From the NCBI RefSeq assembly GCF_014042345.1, contig NZ_JACEZT010000004.1:62001-126000 (forward strand): DNA of 64,000 nucleotides. Reading direction: 5' to 3'. The position numbers and the translations under genes are program-made. Position 1 is the first letter of the stretch; each line of letters begins with the position of its first letter. Shown here piece after piece: positions 15,487-26,317 of this stretch. Source of the DNA: Rugamonas brunnea (GTDB taxonomy: Bacteria > Pseudomonadota > Gammaproteobacteria > Burkholderiales > Burkholderiaceae_D). The notes beneath the pieces are model-generated. The model had not been told where the DNA came from. It made no database searches and saw only the letters and a list, made by a program, of their open reading frames with translations.

Positions 15487-16263
15487 ATGTCGGAAAAAAG
15501 CAATCTGCCCGCGCTGCGCAAGCAGGTGACGGAACTGGTGCTGGCCGGCTCGCTGGGCCACGCCGAGCAAGCGTTTGCCGACGCGGCCGACCAGCACGGC
15601 GACCTGGCCGTGGTGGAGGTGCTGCAGGACCTGCCGCCGCAGGTGACGGCGCTGCACATGGCCGGTTTTGACGGCGGCAAGATGTCGCTGGCCACTTTGC
15701 TGGTGCCGCCCAAGGCCTGGGCCGACAGCCTGGCCTTCTTCGCCGCCACCTGGCCCGATGATCTGATCGAGGACGATCCCGAGCGCATCGCCGAGTCGCT
15801 GTTCGCGCACGTGCACGGCGTGGTGTTCGCCAACGACGACGAGGACCGCCGCAACGCGCTGCTGGCGGAAGCCTCGGCCACCGACTGGGGTTCGACCGTG
15901 TTCGCCATCCTGTTCTCGATGGCGCCCAAGGAAATCCTGGAAGTGGCCGGCGAGATCATCTCCAAGGGCCCTTACCTGACGGGCCAGACCTCGTCCGACA
16001 ACGACGTGGTGCCGCTGGCCGTGGCGCTGGCGCAGGCCTCCGAGGATGGCTGGGACCGCGCGCTGTTCGAGCTGTTCCCCGAATTCCGCCACAGCGCCGA
16101 CCTGGCCGACGCCGAGTTCAGCGACGATCCGGACGAGGAGCCCAAGCACTTGCAGCGTTCGACCAAGGAACTGCTGTACCGCTTGCGCAAGCAGGTGCCG
16201 TCCACGCGCAGCGCGCCCAAGCCCGGCGCTCGCCGCAGCATGGGCACCAACATTTTCTCGTGA
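15487..16263 (+). CDS. Unknown protein, J-domain operon gene 3
   Basis: This 258-residue protein is not recognised. It is acidic and helix-rich (LRKQVTELVLAGSLGHAEQAFADAADQHGD, LATLLVPPKAWADSLAFF, DDPERIAESLFAHVHGVVF) and has a basic last 35 residues (RLRKQVPSTRSAPKPGARRSMG). The start is supported by AAGGAGA immediately upstream, overlapping the end of gene 2 (2-bp gap). No membrane segment is visible. Its place between a J-domain protein and another helical protein suggests a soluble complex, but that is inference from context only. Confidence 0.75.
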   Translation: MSEKSNLPALRKQVTELVLAGSLGHAEQAFADAADQHGDLAVVEVLQDLPPQVTALHMAGFDGGKMSLATLLVPPKAWADSLAFFAATWPDDLIEDDPERIAESLFAHVHGVVFANDDEDRRNALLAEASATDWGSTVFAILFSMAPKEILEVAGEIISKGPYLTGQTSSDNDVVPLAVALAQASEDGWDRALFELFPEFRHSADLADAEFSDDPDEEPKHLQRSTKELLYRLRKQVPSTRSAPKPGARRSMGTNIFS

Positions 16264-16277
16264 TGGAAGTCCGATAG

Positions 16278-17150
16278 ATGTTGCCTGCAATCGTAGTAGA
16301 AACCCTGCCGCGCCTGACGCGCGCCATCAAGCTGCTGGCGACGGATTCCCGTCCCGACGCCGCCGTCAACCTGGCCGACGAGCTGACCGGCATCACGGCC
16401 ATGGTGGCCGAAAAGTTCACCAACGACCGCACCGCCGATGGTATCCAGAAGGCGCTGCAGTTGACGGTGGGCGGCGTGTCGCTGGGCCTGGAGAGCGTGC
16501 TGCTGGCCGAGAGCGACGAGGCCGCGCTGGACTTCCTCGTCGAGCACGGCGCCGAACATGCGTTCCAGGCCGGCTTCCGTCTGATCCGCGAACTGGCCGC
16601 GCTGCCCGAGGATGCGCTGGTGGGCGAGTACGACCAGGACCCGGTGTATGCGCAGCGCCGGCTGCGTGAACTGTTCATCGACATCTGCCAGGCCGACCCG
16701 AACCAGAACTGGTCCGGCTATGAGCGTTACGCCCAGCAGCTCAAGCAGCGCAAGGAGGTGCAGGCCATCGTGCGGCTGGCGTCCTGGCTGCGTCGCCACA
16801 ACAGCGAAGGCCCGGTCAGCGATGCCGACCTCAATGCGGAAGGCGTGATCGCGCTGGCCATCATCTTCGCCGTCGAAGGCGGGGGCAGGGTGGTGGCGCG
16901 CACCGGGCAGAAGGAGTTCGAGCGCTTCGTCAAGTCGGTGCGCAAGAACAAGCCGGACTTCGAAGAAGGCTGGGCGGCGCTGGTGGCCGCCGTGCCGGCC
17001 CAGCACCATCCGGTGCTGCTCGACCGCATCGACAGCTACCGCAACACCTGCACGGTGCTGCAGCATATCCGTGGCCGCACGGCCATGAAGACGCTGTTCT
17101 CGGAACTGGAAAACTACGCCGGCTCCGAGCTCGATGCCGATTACGCCTGA
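16278..17150 (+). CDS. Unknown protein, J-domain operon gene 4
   Basis: This 290-residue protein is not recognised. It is all-helical in appearance: PRLTRAIKLLATDSR, ADELTGITAMVAEKFTNDRTADGIQKAL, GFRLIRELAALPEDALVGEYDQD, RKEVQAIVRLASWLRRH and a long C-terminal helical half ending in ELENYAGSELDADYA. It starts 14 bp after gene 3. No signal peptide or transmembrane segment is present. A palindromic repeat follows at 17185-17210, and the operon ends there because the next gene (LysR) is convergent. Confidence 0.75.
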   Translation: MLPAIVVETLPRLTRAIKLLATDSRPDAAVNLADELTGITAMVAEKFTNDRTADGIQKALQLTVGGVSLGLESVLLAESDEAALDFLVEHGAEHAFQAGFRLIRELAALPEDALVGEYDQDPVYAQRRLRELFIDICQADPNQNWSGYERYAQQLKQRKEVQAIVRLASWLRRHNSEGPVSDADLNAEGVIALAIIFAVEGGGRVVARTGQKEFERFVKSVRKNKPDFEEGWAALVAAVPAQHHPVLLDRIDSYRNTCTVLQHIRGRTAMKTLFSELENYAGSELDADYA

Positions 17151-17184
17151 TCGACTTTTTCAGATCAGGTCGTATCGCTAAACC

Positions 17185-17210
17185 AGGGTCAGATCCGCGG
17201 GTCTGACCCT
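17185..17210. repeat. GGGTC-ended palindrome, copy 2 (short form)
   Basis: This 26-bp palindrome has a single mismatched pair; its ends read AGGGTCAGA and TCTGACCCT. It lies between the convergent J-domain operon and the LysR gene, and overlaps the LysR gene: the stop codon and last six residues (GSDPRI) of that protein are encoded by it. It may work as a two-way transcription barrier. The end sequence relates it to 1614-1670 and 45817-45876. Confidence 0.7.
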
Positions 17211-18124
17211 TTTGCTTCCTCCTCCTTTTGTTCTTCCTGCGCCGCCGCCAGCGCCAGCGCGACGAATGCCTCCACCAGCGGTGACGTTTCATCCTTGCGC
17301 TGCGCCAGCAGCAGCGTGGTGGTCGCTTCCGGCTCGGCCAGCGCGCGGTAGCACACGCCTTCCATCCGGATGCTGTTGAAGGAACCGGGCAGGATGGAAA
17401 TGCCGCAGCCGGCCGCCACCAGCCCGATGATGGACGACACCTCGCCCGCCTCCATCGCCACCTGCGGTTCGAAGCCGGACGCGCGGCACAGGCGCAAGAT
17501 CTGGTGGTAGATGCCGGTGCCCGCCGTGGGCGGATACATCACGAACGGCAGCCCTTGCAGCTCGCGCGCCGCCACCACCTCGCGCTGCGCCAGCGGATGG
17601 CCGACCGGCAGCACCAGCAGCAGCGGGTCCTTGCGCAAGGTGGTCATGCGCACCGTGTCCAGCACGGCCACTTCGGGCGGGCGCACGAAGGCCAGGTCCA
17701 GCGTGCGCGCGGGCAGCGCTTCGATCTGGGGCAGGGTGGGCATTTCATGCAAGGTGAGCGTGACGCCCGGATAGCGCTGCCGGTAGCGGTTGATGACGGT
17801 GGCAAACAGCGGCGTGAACGGGGTGGAGAAGGTGAAGCCGATGCGCAGCTCGCCCGCTTCGCCGCGCTGGGCCCGGCGCGCCGTCTGCATGGCCTGGTCG
17901 GACAGGGCCAGCACGCGGCGCGCGTCGTCGAGGAACAGCTTGCCCGCTTCCGTCAGGCGCACCCAGCGTTTGCTGCGTTCGAGCAGGCGGGCGCCCACTT
18001 CGGCTTCCAGCGCCTGGATCTGCTGGCTCAGCGGCGGCTGGCCGATGTGCAGGCGCTGCGCCGCCCGCGTGAAACTGAGTTCCTCGGCGACGGCCACAAA
18101 GTAGCGCAGGTGGCGGAGTTCCAT
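17189..18124 (-). CDS. LysR-family transcriptional regulator
   Basis: This 311-residue protein has the N-terminal winged helix-turn-helix (residues 1-60: LRYFVAVAEELSFTRAAQRLHIGQPPLSQQI) and an effector-binding domain with the ELRIGFTFSTPFTPLFATVI strand start and AAGCGISILPGS. It is divergent from an MFS exporter gene with 57 bp between them, the usual layout for a LysR regulator of its neighbour. The intergenic DNA is AT-rich. The inducer is unknown. Its C terminus runs into the palindromic repeat at 17185-17210, so the last residues are element-derived. Confidence 0.92.
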   Translation of the reverse strand: MELRHLRYFVAVAEELSFTRAAQRLHIGQPPLSQQIQALEAEVGARLLERSKRWVRLTEAGKLFLDDARRVLALSDQAMQTARRAQRGEAGELRIGFTFSTPFTPLFATVINRYRQRYPGVTLTLHEMPTLPQIEALPARTLDLAFVRPPEVAVLDTVRMTTLRKDPLLLVLPVGHPLAQREVVAARELQGLPFVMYPPTAGTGIYHQILRLCRASGFEPQVAMEAGEVSSIIGLVAAGCGISILPGSFNSIRMEGVCYRALAEPEATTTLLLAQRKDETSPLVEAFVALALAAAQEEQKEEEAKGSDPRI

Positions 18125-18181
18125 TTTCAGTAATCGTTTTTATGTATTAGTAACGCCTTAAATATATATTGGACGATATGA

Positions 18182-19468
18182 ATGGGCAATCCTAAGATGA
18201 AGGCATTGTTCCAGCCCAAGCCCATCATGTCCGCCTCTGCCTCTGCTTCCGCCTCTCCCCGCATCGCCGCCGGCACGCCGGCCTTCCGGCGCACCAACCG
18301 GGCGCTGTTCTTCGGCGGTTTTTCCACGTTTGCGTTGTTGTATTGCGTGCAACCGCTGATGCCGGTGTTGTCGCACCAGTTTGCGCTCACTCCGGCGCAA
18401 AGCAGCCTGGTGCTGTCGATCTCGACGGCGGCGCTGGCGTTTTCGCTGCTGCTGTCGAGCGCGCTGTCGGAGCGCCTGGGCCGCAAGCCCATGATGGTGA
18501 CGGCCATGGCGCTGGCGGCCGCGCTCACCGTGCTGTGCGCGCTGGCCCGCAACTATCCGCAACTGCTGGCGCTGCGCGCCATGCTGGGGCTGGTGCTGGG
18601 CGGCATGCCGGCCGTCGCCATGGCTTACCTGGGCGAAGAAATCGAACCGGCTTCGCTGGGCTTGTCGATGGGGCTGTACATCAGCGGCAGCGCGTTCGGC
18701 GGCATGAGCGGGCGCTTACTCACGTCGCTGCTCAGCGATTATTTCTCGTGGCGGGTGGCGCTGGCCGTGATGGGTGTGGCTGGGCTGATGGCGGCCTGGG
18801 ATTTCTGGCGCAGCCTGCCTGCCTCGCGCCATTTCGCGCCGGCACGGGGCGGCTGGCGCGCCATGCGCGATGGCTGCCGCCTGCACCTGACGGACGCCGG
18901 TTTGCCGCTGCTGTTTGCGCTGGCGTTCCTGCTGATGGGTAGCTTCGTCAGCATGTACAACTACATCGCCTACCGGCTGCTGGCCGCGCCGTATGGCCTC
19001 AGCCAGACTTCGGTGGGGCTGATCTCCCTGTTGTACCTGCTCGGCATCTACAGTTCCGTGTGGGCCGGCCGGTTGGCGGACCGGCTGGGGCGGCGCGGCG
19101 TGCTGTGGCGCGTGCTGACGCTGATGCTGGCTGGCTTGCTGCTGACCTTGTCCCAGGCGCTGCCGCTGATCGTGGCCGGCGTGGCGCTGTTCTCGTTCGG
19201 TTTCTTCGCCACCCATTCCGTGGCCAGCAGCTGGGTCGGGCGGCGCGCCGCCGCGCCACGGGCGCTGGCCTCGGCGCTGTACCTGTTCTTCTACTACTTC
19301 GGTTCCAGCGTGGTTGGTTCCGCCACCGGCATGGTGTGGGCGCGCGGCGGCTGGCCGGGCGTGGTGGCCGTGCTGGGCGCGGCGCTGTGCGTGGCGCTGC
19401 TGATCGCGCTGCGCCTGCGCCAGTTGACCCCGCTGGCGCCCGCCGCACCGGCGCTGGCGCCGGGCTGA
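18182..19468 (+). CDS. MFS transporter, YnfM-like
   Basis: This protein of up to 428 residues has twelve predicted membrane helices and the MFS loop signatures SALSERLGRKPMM between helices 2 and 3 and AGRLADRLGRRGVL between helices 8 and 9. It resembles YnfM-type drug/arabinose-like efflux carriers; the substrate is unknown. Divergence from the LysR gene suggests control by that regulator. The start is uncertain: ATG codons at 18182, 18197 and 18227 all precede the Ser/Ala-rich leader (SASASASASP), and none has a clear ribosome-binding site. Confidence 0.87.
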   Translation: MGNPKMKALFQPKPIMSASASASASPRIAAGTPAFRRTNRALFFGGFSTFALLYCVQPLMPVLSHQFALTPAQSSLVLSISTAALAFSLLLSSALSERLGRKPMMVTAMALAAALTVLCALARNYPQLLALRAMLGLVLGGMPAVAMAYLGEEIEPASLGLSMGLYISGSAFGGMSGRLLTSLLSDYFSWRVALAVMGVAGLMAAWDFWRSLPASRHFAPARGGWRAMRDGCRLHLTDAGLPLLFALAFLLMGSFVSMYNYIAYRLLAAPYGLSQTSVGLISLLYLLGIYSSVWAGRLADRLGRRGVLWRVLTLMLAGLLLTLSQALPLIVAGVALFSFGFFATHSVASSWVGRRAAAPRALASALYLFFYYFGSSVVGSATGMVWARGGWPGVVAVLGAALCVALLIALRLRQLTPLAPAAPALAPG

Positions 19469-19496
19469 GGCAGGCCGAGACGGGCACGACGGTGCG

Positions 19497-20156
19497 CTAG
19501 CGCGGGCAGTTGGTGTAGGCCTTGCGCCCGTCCTCGTACTGGGTGAAGCAGTAAGTGCCCATTGCCGTCATGATCTTGTAGACGCGCGTCTTGCTGTCGG
19601 GCTGGCTCAGTTCCACCATCTTCGCACCTTCATACCACTTGGGGCCGACGGCATCGTGCGCGGCGTTGATGCCGCGTGCCAGCCTGGCCTGCACGCCGTC
19701 GGGCGGCAGTTCAATTCCCCGTGATGGAAATTCCTTGCGCAATTGCTTGTCGATGCCGGCGATGTCGCGCCGTGCGCGGCTCATGATGTCGGCCGCGCTG
19801 GGCGGGGCTGGGCCGAAATCCGGCTCCGGCGGCAGTTGCTCGGGCGGCGTGATCGCTTGCGGCTGGACGGGTGCCGTGATGGGCGTCTGCGCGGCGGGCT
19901 GCCCGGGTCGGGGTGGCGCGGGCGTGCGCGTCAACGGGGCAGGGCGGGGCGGAAGCAAGGGCGGCGCGACCCGCTCCGGGGCCGGACGCGGCGCGAGCGG
20001 CAGCAGCCACTGGATGGCGGGCCGGCCATCGGACCGCCCGGTGGCGGGACGGTCAGGCATCTGGCGCCACAGGGCGAACAGCAGCGCGACGTGGATGAGT
20101 GCTGTCAGCAGCAGGCCGGGCCAGCGGCGGGCCGTGTGCGATACGGGGTCGTCCAT
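19497..20156 (-). CDS. Membrane-anchored Pro-rich protein of unknown function
   Basis: This 219-residue protein has one N-terminal membrane segment (LLLTALIHVALLFALW, residues 15-30), a long Pro/Ala/Arg-rich span (about 45-120), then a small globular C-terminal domain (RRDIAGIDKQLRKEFPSRG ... GPKWYEGAKMVELSQ ... YKIMTAMGTYCFTQYEDGRKAYTNCPR) with a Cys pair that could form a disulfide. The layout is TonB-like (anchor, Pro-rich spacer, periplasmic domain), but the C-terminal domain is not one I recognise as TonB_C. It is convergent with the MFS gene and divergent from the DUF1223 gene. Confidence 0.7.
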   Translation of the reverse strand: MDDPVSHTARRWPGLLLTALIHVALLFALWRQMPDRPATGRSDGRPAIQWLLPLAPRPAPERVAPPLLPPRPAPLTRTPAPPRPGQPAAQTPITAPVQPQAITPPEQLPPEPDFGPAPPSAADIMSRARRDIAGIDKQLRKEFPSRGIELPPDGVQARLARGINAAHDAVGPKWYEGAKMVELSQPDSKTRVYKIMTAMGTYCFTQYEDGRKAYTNCPR

Positions 20157-20297
20157 GCTTCAGGTGTGGATGGATGAGGTTGCGCATGGTAACTTATATT
20201 TTCGATATGTTTTGTGTTTGTCGCAATTTTTTACAACGGCTGTCAGGTTGCGGCCTGCGGCCCGACAAAAGGGCGTACGGTTTGCATTGGAGACGTC

Positions 20298-21101
20298 ATG
20301 AAACACTTTGTATTGAGCCTGGGGTTGAGCCTGGCCGCGGCTGCCGGGCTGAATAGCGCCCCTGCGCTGGCCGCCGGCAGTTGCAGTGCGCACAGCCCCG
20401 CTTACCGGGTTGCGCTGCTGGAGTTGTACACCTCGGAAGGTTGCAGCAGCTGTCCGCCGGCCGACCAGTACGTGAGCGGCCTGCGCGCGGCCGGCGTGAC
20501 GCCGGAGCAGGCCGTGCTGCTGGCGCTGCACGTCGATTACTGGAACGACATCGGCTGGAAAGACCCGTTTTCGCATGCGGCCTACAGCGCGCGCCAACGC
20601 TGGCTGACGGGGCTGGCCGGTTCGCGTACCGTCTATACGCCGGAGCTGTTCGTGGCGGGGCAGGAGTTGCGCGGCGGCGTGGAGCGCTGGACGGGCGGCG
20701 TGCCGGCCGCCGTCAAGCGCATCAACGCGCGACCGGCGCAGGCCGATATCCGCATGACGCTGGGGCCGGCCAGCGCGGCCGGGTTACCGGTGGAAGTGAA
20801 CGCCAGCGCGGCCCGCAGCGGCACACTGTTCGTGGCGCTGGTCGAAAGCGGCCTGGCCAGCAAGGTGACGGCCGGTGAAAACAGCGGCCGCCTGTTGCGC
20901 CACGATCATGTGGTGCGCACGTGGCTGGCCCCTGTTCCCTTGTCGGCGGGCGGCAAGGCGGGCCTCAACATGGCGACCGTCGCGCGCACACTGCCGTTGC
21001 CGCCGGGCGCCGCGCCGGGCAAGCTCGGCGTGAGCGCGTTCGTGCAGTCGGAGCGCGGTGATGTGCTGCAGGCGTTCTCCTTGTCCGTGTGCGGGAACTA
21101 A
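20298..21101 (+). CDS. DUF1223 secreted thioredoxin-like protein
   Basis: This 267-residue protein has a signal peptide (cleavage about ALA/AGS, residues 24-27) and the DUF1223 signature VALLELYTSEGCSSCPPADQY, with a CSSC-type motif in a thioredoxin-like position, followed by ALHVDYWNDIGWKDPFS. Family function is not established; a redox or thiol role in the periplasm is inferred. ATG 20298 has GGAG seven bases upstream and begins the signal peptide. It is convergent with vapC. Confidence 0.85.
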   Translation: MKHFVLSLGLSLAAAAGLNSAPALAAGSCSAHSPAYRVALLELYTSEGCSSCPPADQYVSGLRAAGVTPEQAVLLALHVDYWNDIGWKDPFSHAAYSARQRWLTGLAGSRTVYTPELFVAGQELRGGVERWTGGVPAAVKRINARPAQADIRMTLGPASAAGLPVEVNASAARSGTLFVALVESGLASKVTAGENSGRLLRHDHVVRTWLAPVPLSAGGKAGLNMATVARTLPLPPGAAPGKLGVSAFVQSERGDVLQAFSLSVCGN

Positions 21102-21115
21102 AAGTACAGCAAGTG

Positions 21116-21517
21116 TTAGCTGGTCCAGTCCTCCACACGCAGCCCCGGTATGCGGTCAAATTCCCGGCGATTGTTGGTAACGACGATCAGCCCACGCGAA
21201 CGGGCATGGCCGGCGATCATCTGGTCATAGGGGCCGATTGGCGTACCGGACCGGGATAATTCCGCGCGGATCTGTCCAGTGTGTGCAGCGGCATGACTGT
21301 CGAAGTCCATTACTTCCAGTCGGGCCGAGAAGCCTTCCACCTCCGCCAAGTTTCGCGTCGGGTCGGTCGACTTCTCCGCGCCATAGATCAGCTCCATCAA
21401 GGTAACCGTACTGATGCACATCAAACCATGTTGCCGTATGAACTGCTCCCGAACATGGGCCGGCTTATTCTTGATGGTGAAAATGCAGATATTGGTATCG
21501 AGCATGAACTTGAGCAT
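21116..21517 (-). CDS. vapC: VapC-type PIN-domain toxin ribonuclease
   Basis: This 133-residue protein is a PIN-domain RNase. The acidic residues expected at the metal site are seen: D7 in MLDTNIC, E42 in LMELIYGAEKS and D98 in PIGPYDQMIAGHA, followed by the VVTNNRREFDRIPGL strand. Family members cleave tRNA or rRNA when the antitoxin is degraded. It directly follows the antitoxin gene: the TAA stop and ATG abut (bases 21518-21520 and 21515-21517), so translation is coupled. G+C is visibly lower than in neighbouring genes, consistent with acquisition by transfer. Confidence 0.93.
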   Translation of the reverse strand: MLKFMLDTNICIFTIKNKPAHVREQFIRQHGLMCISTVTLMELIYGAEKSTDPTRNLAEVEGFSARLEVMDFDSHAAAHTGQIRAELSRSGTPIGPYDQMIAGHARSRGLIVVTNNRREFDRIPGLRVEDWTS

Positions 21518-21748
21518 TTAAAACGACGCCCTTTCTTGCTCAGCGGGCTGCTCGCGTTCCGTCATAAAGTCAACTGTGACGCCAGGGCCATCAAACCAGC
21601 TTTCCCAGGACGTACCCGCCGGTGCAATGATTCTGGTTTGGCCCAGTACGACGACATCAACCCGCTTCACATCGTCAGGAAAGGCAACCGCCTTGGGCAA
21701 ACGTATGGCTTGGCTGCGATTGCTTTGAAAAACGGCACCTTGTTCCAT
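21518..21748 (-). CDS. vapB: VapB/VagC-type AbrB-fold antitoxin
   Basis: This 76-residue protein has the N-terminal swapped-hairpin AbrB DNA-binding fold (GAVFQSNRSQAIRLPKAVAFPDDVKRVDVVV) and a short C-terminal toxin-neutralising part (SWESWFDGPGVTVDFMTERE). It should bind VapC and repress its own promoter. Two ATG codons are adjacent (21751 and 21748); the second has GGAG at better spacing (six bases). The paired inverted repeats at 21761-21821 are the expected operator. A longer frame to 21955 is spurious. Confidence 0.9.
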   Translation of the reverse strand: MEQGAVFQSNRSQAIRLPKAVAFPDDVKRVDVVVLGQTRIIAPAGTSWESWFDGPGVTVDFMTEREQPAEQERASF

Positions 21749-21760
21749 CATGCTCTCCAC

Positions 21761-21821
21761 GGTATATACAATGCATATATCCCATCTTAGCTGGTTTTGA
21801 GGATATGTCAAAGGCATATCC
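21761..21821 (-). promoter_or_regulatory. Paired inverted repeats, probable VapBC operator
   Basis: Repeat A spans 21761-21783 (GGTATATA, 7-base spacer, TATATCCC; six of eight pairs). Repeat B spans 21801-21821 (GGATATG, 7-base spacer, CATATCC; perfect). Their starts are 40 bp apart, about four helical turns, and A begins 13 bp before the vapB start. Two similar dyads on one face of the helix fit cooperative binding by a VapBC hetero-oligomer. Confidence 0.65.
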
Positions 21822-21953
21822 CAGTGCAATAGCGCAAACCGTTTTCGCCGTGCTTGTGCTGGCTCAAGCGGCATGACGGAACCGGGGCGCCATCGTGCGC
21901 CTCCAATGATCACGTGCGCATCGTGCGCGCGAACTACTTTGGAGGAAACCATC

Positions 21954-22280
21954 ATGCTGCAAGCGAATGAGATTCAACGGCGGTTCAGCAGTGTGGAACA
22001 CGCGATCGGGCAGGCGTCGCAAGCGTGTTCGGCCGAGCGCAACGTGCCGGGCGAATTGCGCGACTGCATCGAGCGCCTGGACAAGCAGGCCGACATGGCG
22101 AAGGACGTGATCCAGTCCAACGACGAGAACCGCATCCGTCAGATGGTGGACGACCTGGAACAACTGGGCGACCGCGCCAAGCGCGTGTGCAGCAGCGGCG
22201 CCGACCTGACGCCGCAAATGAAAAGCGCCGTCAACCACATGCACCATGAATTGTCGGAGTTGAAGCATCAGTTGCACTAG
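21954..22280 (+). CDS. Small helical protein of unknown function (108 aa)
   Basis: This protein is not recognised as a named family, though I have an impression that such short proteins are common in Oxalobacteraceae. It is hydrophilic and helical (EIQRRFSSVEHAIGQASQACSAERN, DCIERLDKQADMAKDVIQSNDENRIRQMVDDLEQLGDRAKRVC, MKSAVNHMHHELSELKHQLH) and has three cysteines. The ATG at 21954 is supported by GGAGG nine bases upstream. It is divergent from vapBC and followed by a terminator. Confidence 0.7.
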   Translation: MLQANEIQRRFSSVEHAIGQASQACSAERNVPGELRDCIERLDKQADMAKDVIQSNDENRIRQMVDDLEQLGDRAKRVCSSGADLTPQMKSAVNHMHHELSELKHQLH

Positions 22281-22293
22281 CATTGGTGGTATA

Positions 22294-22322
22294 GAAAATG
22301 CACCATGTTGGTGCATTTTCTT
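22294..22322 (+). terminator. Hairpin with T-tract after the 21954 gene
   Basis: GAAAATGCACCA and TGGTGCATTTTC form a perfect 12-bp stem around TGT, with A-rich left and T-rich right flanks. The T-tract on the plus strand is short (TTTTCTTT). Confidence 0.75.
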
Positions 22323-22424
22323 TCGATGATGTCCGCAAGCGAGAAGCGGGGCACGGCCATTTTCCGCCGCGCCCAAGGCAGGCATGGTAAGGTTGAAACA
22401 ACAATCTTTTGCGAGGCGTTCGCC

Positions 22425-23177
22425 ATGTGGCCTTATCCTAAAATCGTTGCGCACCGGGGCGGCGGCACGCTGGCGCCGGAAAACACTATCGCCGCCCTGC
22501 GCTGCGGGCTGGCCTATGGGTTCCGGGCCGTGGAATTCGATGTCATGCTGTCGCGTGACGGCGTCGGCGTGGTCATGCATGATGAGCAATTCGGCCGCAC
22601 CGTGCCCGGCCTGGGCAGCGTGCCCACGACGGACGCGGCCGACCTGGCGCGGCTGGACGCGGGCGGCTGGTTCGGGCCGGAATTCCAGGGCGAGCCGGTG
22701 CCCACGTTCGCCCAGTTTGTCGATTACTGCCGCGCGCAGCGCATCTGGATGAACATCGAGATCAAGCCGGCACATGGTTTTGAGGCGGCCACCGGGCGCT
22801 GGGTGGCCGAGGCCACCCGCGACAAGTTCACCGATGCGCTGGCCGTTGGCGACCCGGCCGGGCTGCCATTGCTGTCCTCATTCAGCATGACGGCGCTGGC
22901 CGCCGCGCGCGACGCCGTGCCGGCCCTGCCGCGCGGCTGCCTGTTCGACACCATGCCCGCCGACTGGCAAGCCCAGGCCGCCGCGCTGGACGCGGTCGCC
23001 CTCCACACCAACCACAAACACCTGACGCCGGTGCTGGCGCAGGCCGTCAAACAGGCGGGGCTGGGGCTATTTTGCTACACCGTCAACACCCCGGAGCGGG
23101 CGCGCGACATCCTGGGCTGGGGCGTGGATGGCTTCTGCACCGACCGCATCGACCTGATCGGCCCGGCGTTCGCCTGA
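22425..23177 (+). CDS. ugpQ: Glycerophosphodiester phosphodiesterase
   Basis: This 250-residue protein hydrolyses glycerophosphodiesters to glycerol-3-phosphate and an alcohol. The GDPD signature is complete: VAHRGGGTLAPENTIAAL (H10, R11, E19), EFDVMLSRDGVGVVMHDE, NIEIKP and a C-terminal VNTPERARDILGWGVDGFCTDRID. No signal peptide is present, so it is the cytoplasmic UgpQ form. The start at 22425 has GAGG upstream and begins at conserved sequence; the frame from 22305 runs through a terminator hairpin. Confidence 0.92.
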   Translation: MWPYPKIVAHRGGGTLAPENTIAALRCGLAYGFRAVEFDVMLSRDGVGVVMHDEQFGRTVPGLGSVPTTDAADLARLDAGGWFGPEFQGEPVPTFAQFVDYCRAQRIWMNIEIKPAHGFEAATGRWVAEATRDKFTDALAVGDPAGLPLLSSFSMTALAAARDAVPALPRGCLFDTMPADWQAQAAALDAVALHTNHKHLTPVLAQAVKQAGLGLFCYTVNTPERARDILGWGVDGFCTDRIDLIGPAFA

Positions 23178-23243
23178 GCGCCACCTGGCACGCCTAGAGG
23201 CCGCCGCCAACACCGGCAGGTATTTACCGGCCATTTCTTCACG

Positions 23244-23249
23244 TATAAT
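23244..23249 (+). promoter_or_regulatory. -10 element (TATAAT) of alaS
   Basis: A consensus TATAAT lies 38 bp upstream of the alaS start. No good -35 match is seen at 16-18 bp spacing (TATTTA is the closest). Confidence 0.55.
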
Positions 23250-23287
23250 CAACCCTTTGCACATGCCAGCCACCATTGCCAACCGAC

Positions 23288-25897
<2,610 letters not shown>

Positions 25898-26059
25898 TAA
25901 GCGTCCATGCGGCCTGCGCCCCGGTGCAGGCCGTTACCACGCTGAATTTCTCGTTGTGAACATACAACGGTATGCGAACTATTTTGGTGCAGCGCGTCAA
26001 ACGCACTATTTTGGGGTAGTATGTCTGAAACCAGCGGAACATTTGGAAGCGGGATCGCA

Positions 26060-26317
26060 ATGACAGATACACTACTCGACAACGAAATCATGGAATTTCA
26101 CAAAGAGCTCGACGCGCGGGGCCTCAATTGCCCGCTGCCGATCCTGAAAGCCAAGAAGGCACTGGCCGAGCTGCAAAGTGGTGAAGTGTTGCGTATCATG
26201 GCGACTGATCCCGGCTCCGTACGCGATTTCCAGGCCTTCGCCAAGCAGACGGGCAATGCCCTGTTGTCGCATGTGCAGAATGGCCGCGAATTCGTGTTCC
26301 TGATGCGTCGCAAGTAA
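26060..26317 (+). CDS. TusA/SirA-like sulfurtransferase
   Basis: This 85-residue protein has the TusA signature LDARGLNCPLPILKAKKALAEL with the acceptor cysteine in NCPLP, then GEVLRIMATDPGSVRDFQAFAKQTGN and a final beta-strand FVFLMRRK. Such proteins carry persulfide sulfur for tRNA thiolation, molybdenum cofactor or sulfur metabolism. The start could be 26060 (GGAAG about ten bases upstream) or 26021 (adds MSETSGTFGSGIA). It sits between alaS and etfBA without obvious linkage. Confidence 0.88.
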   Translation: MTDTLLDNEIMEFHKELDARGLNCPLPILKAKKALAELQSGEVLRIMATDPGSVRDFQAFAKQTGNALLSHVQNGREFVFLMRRK

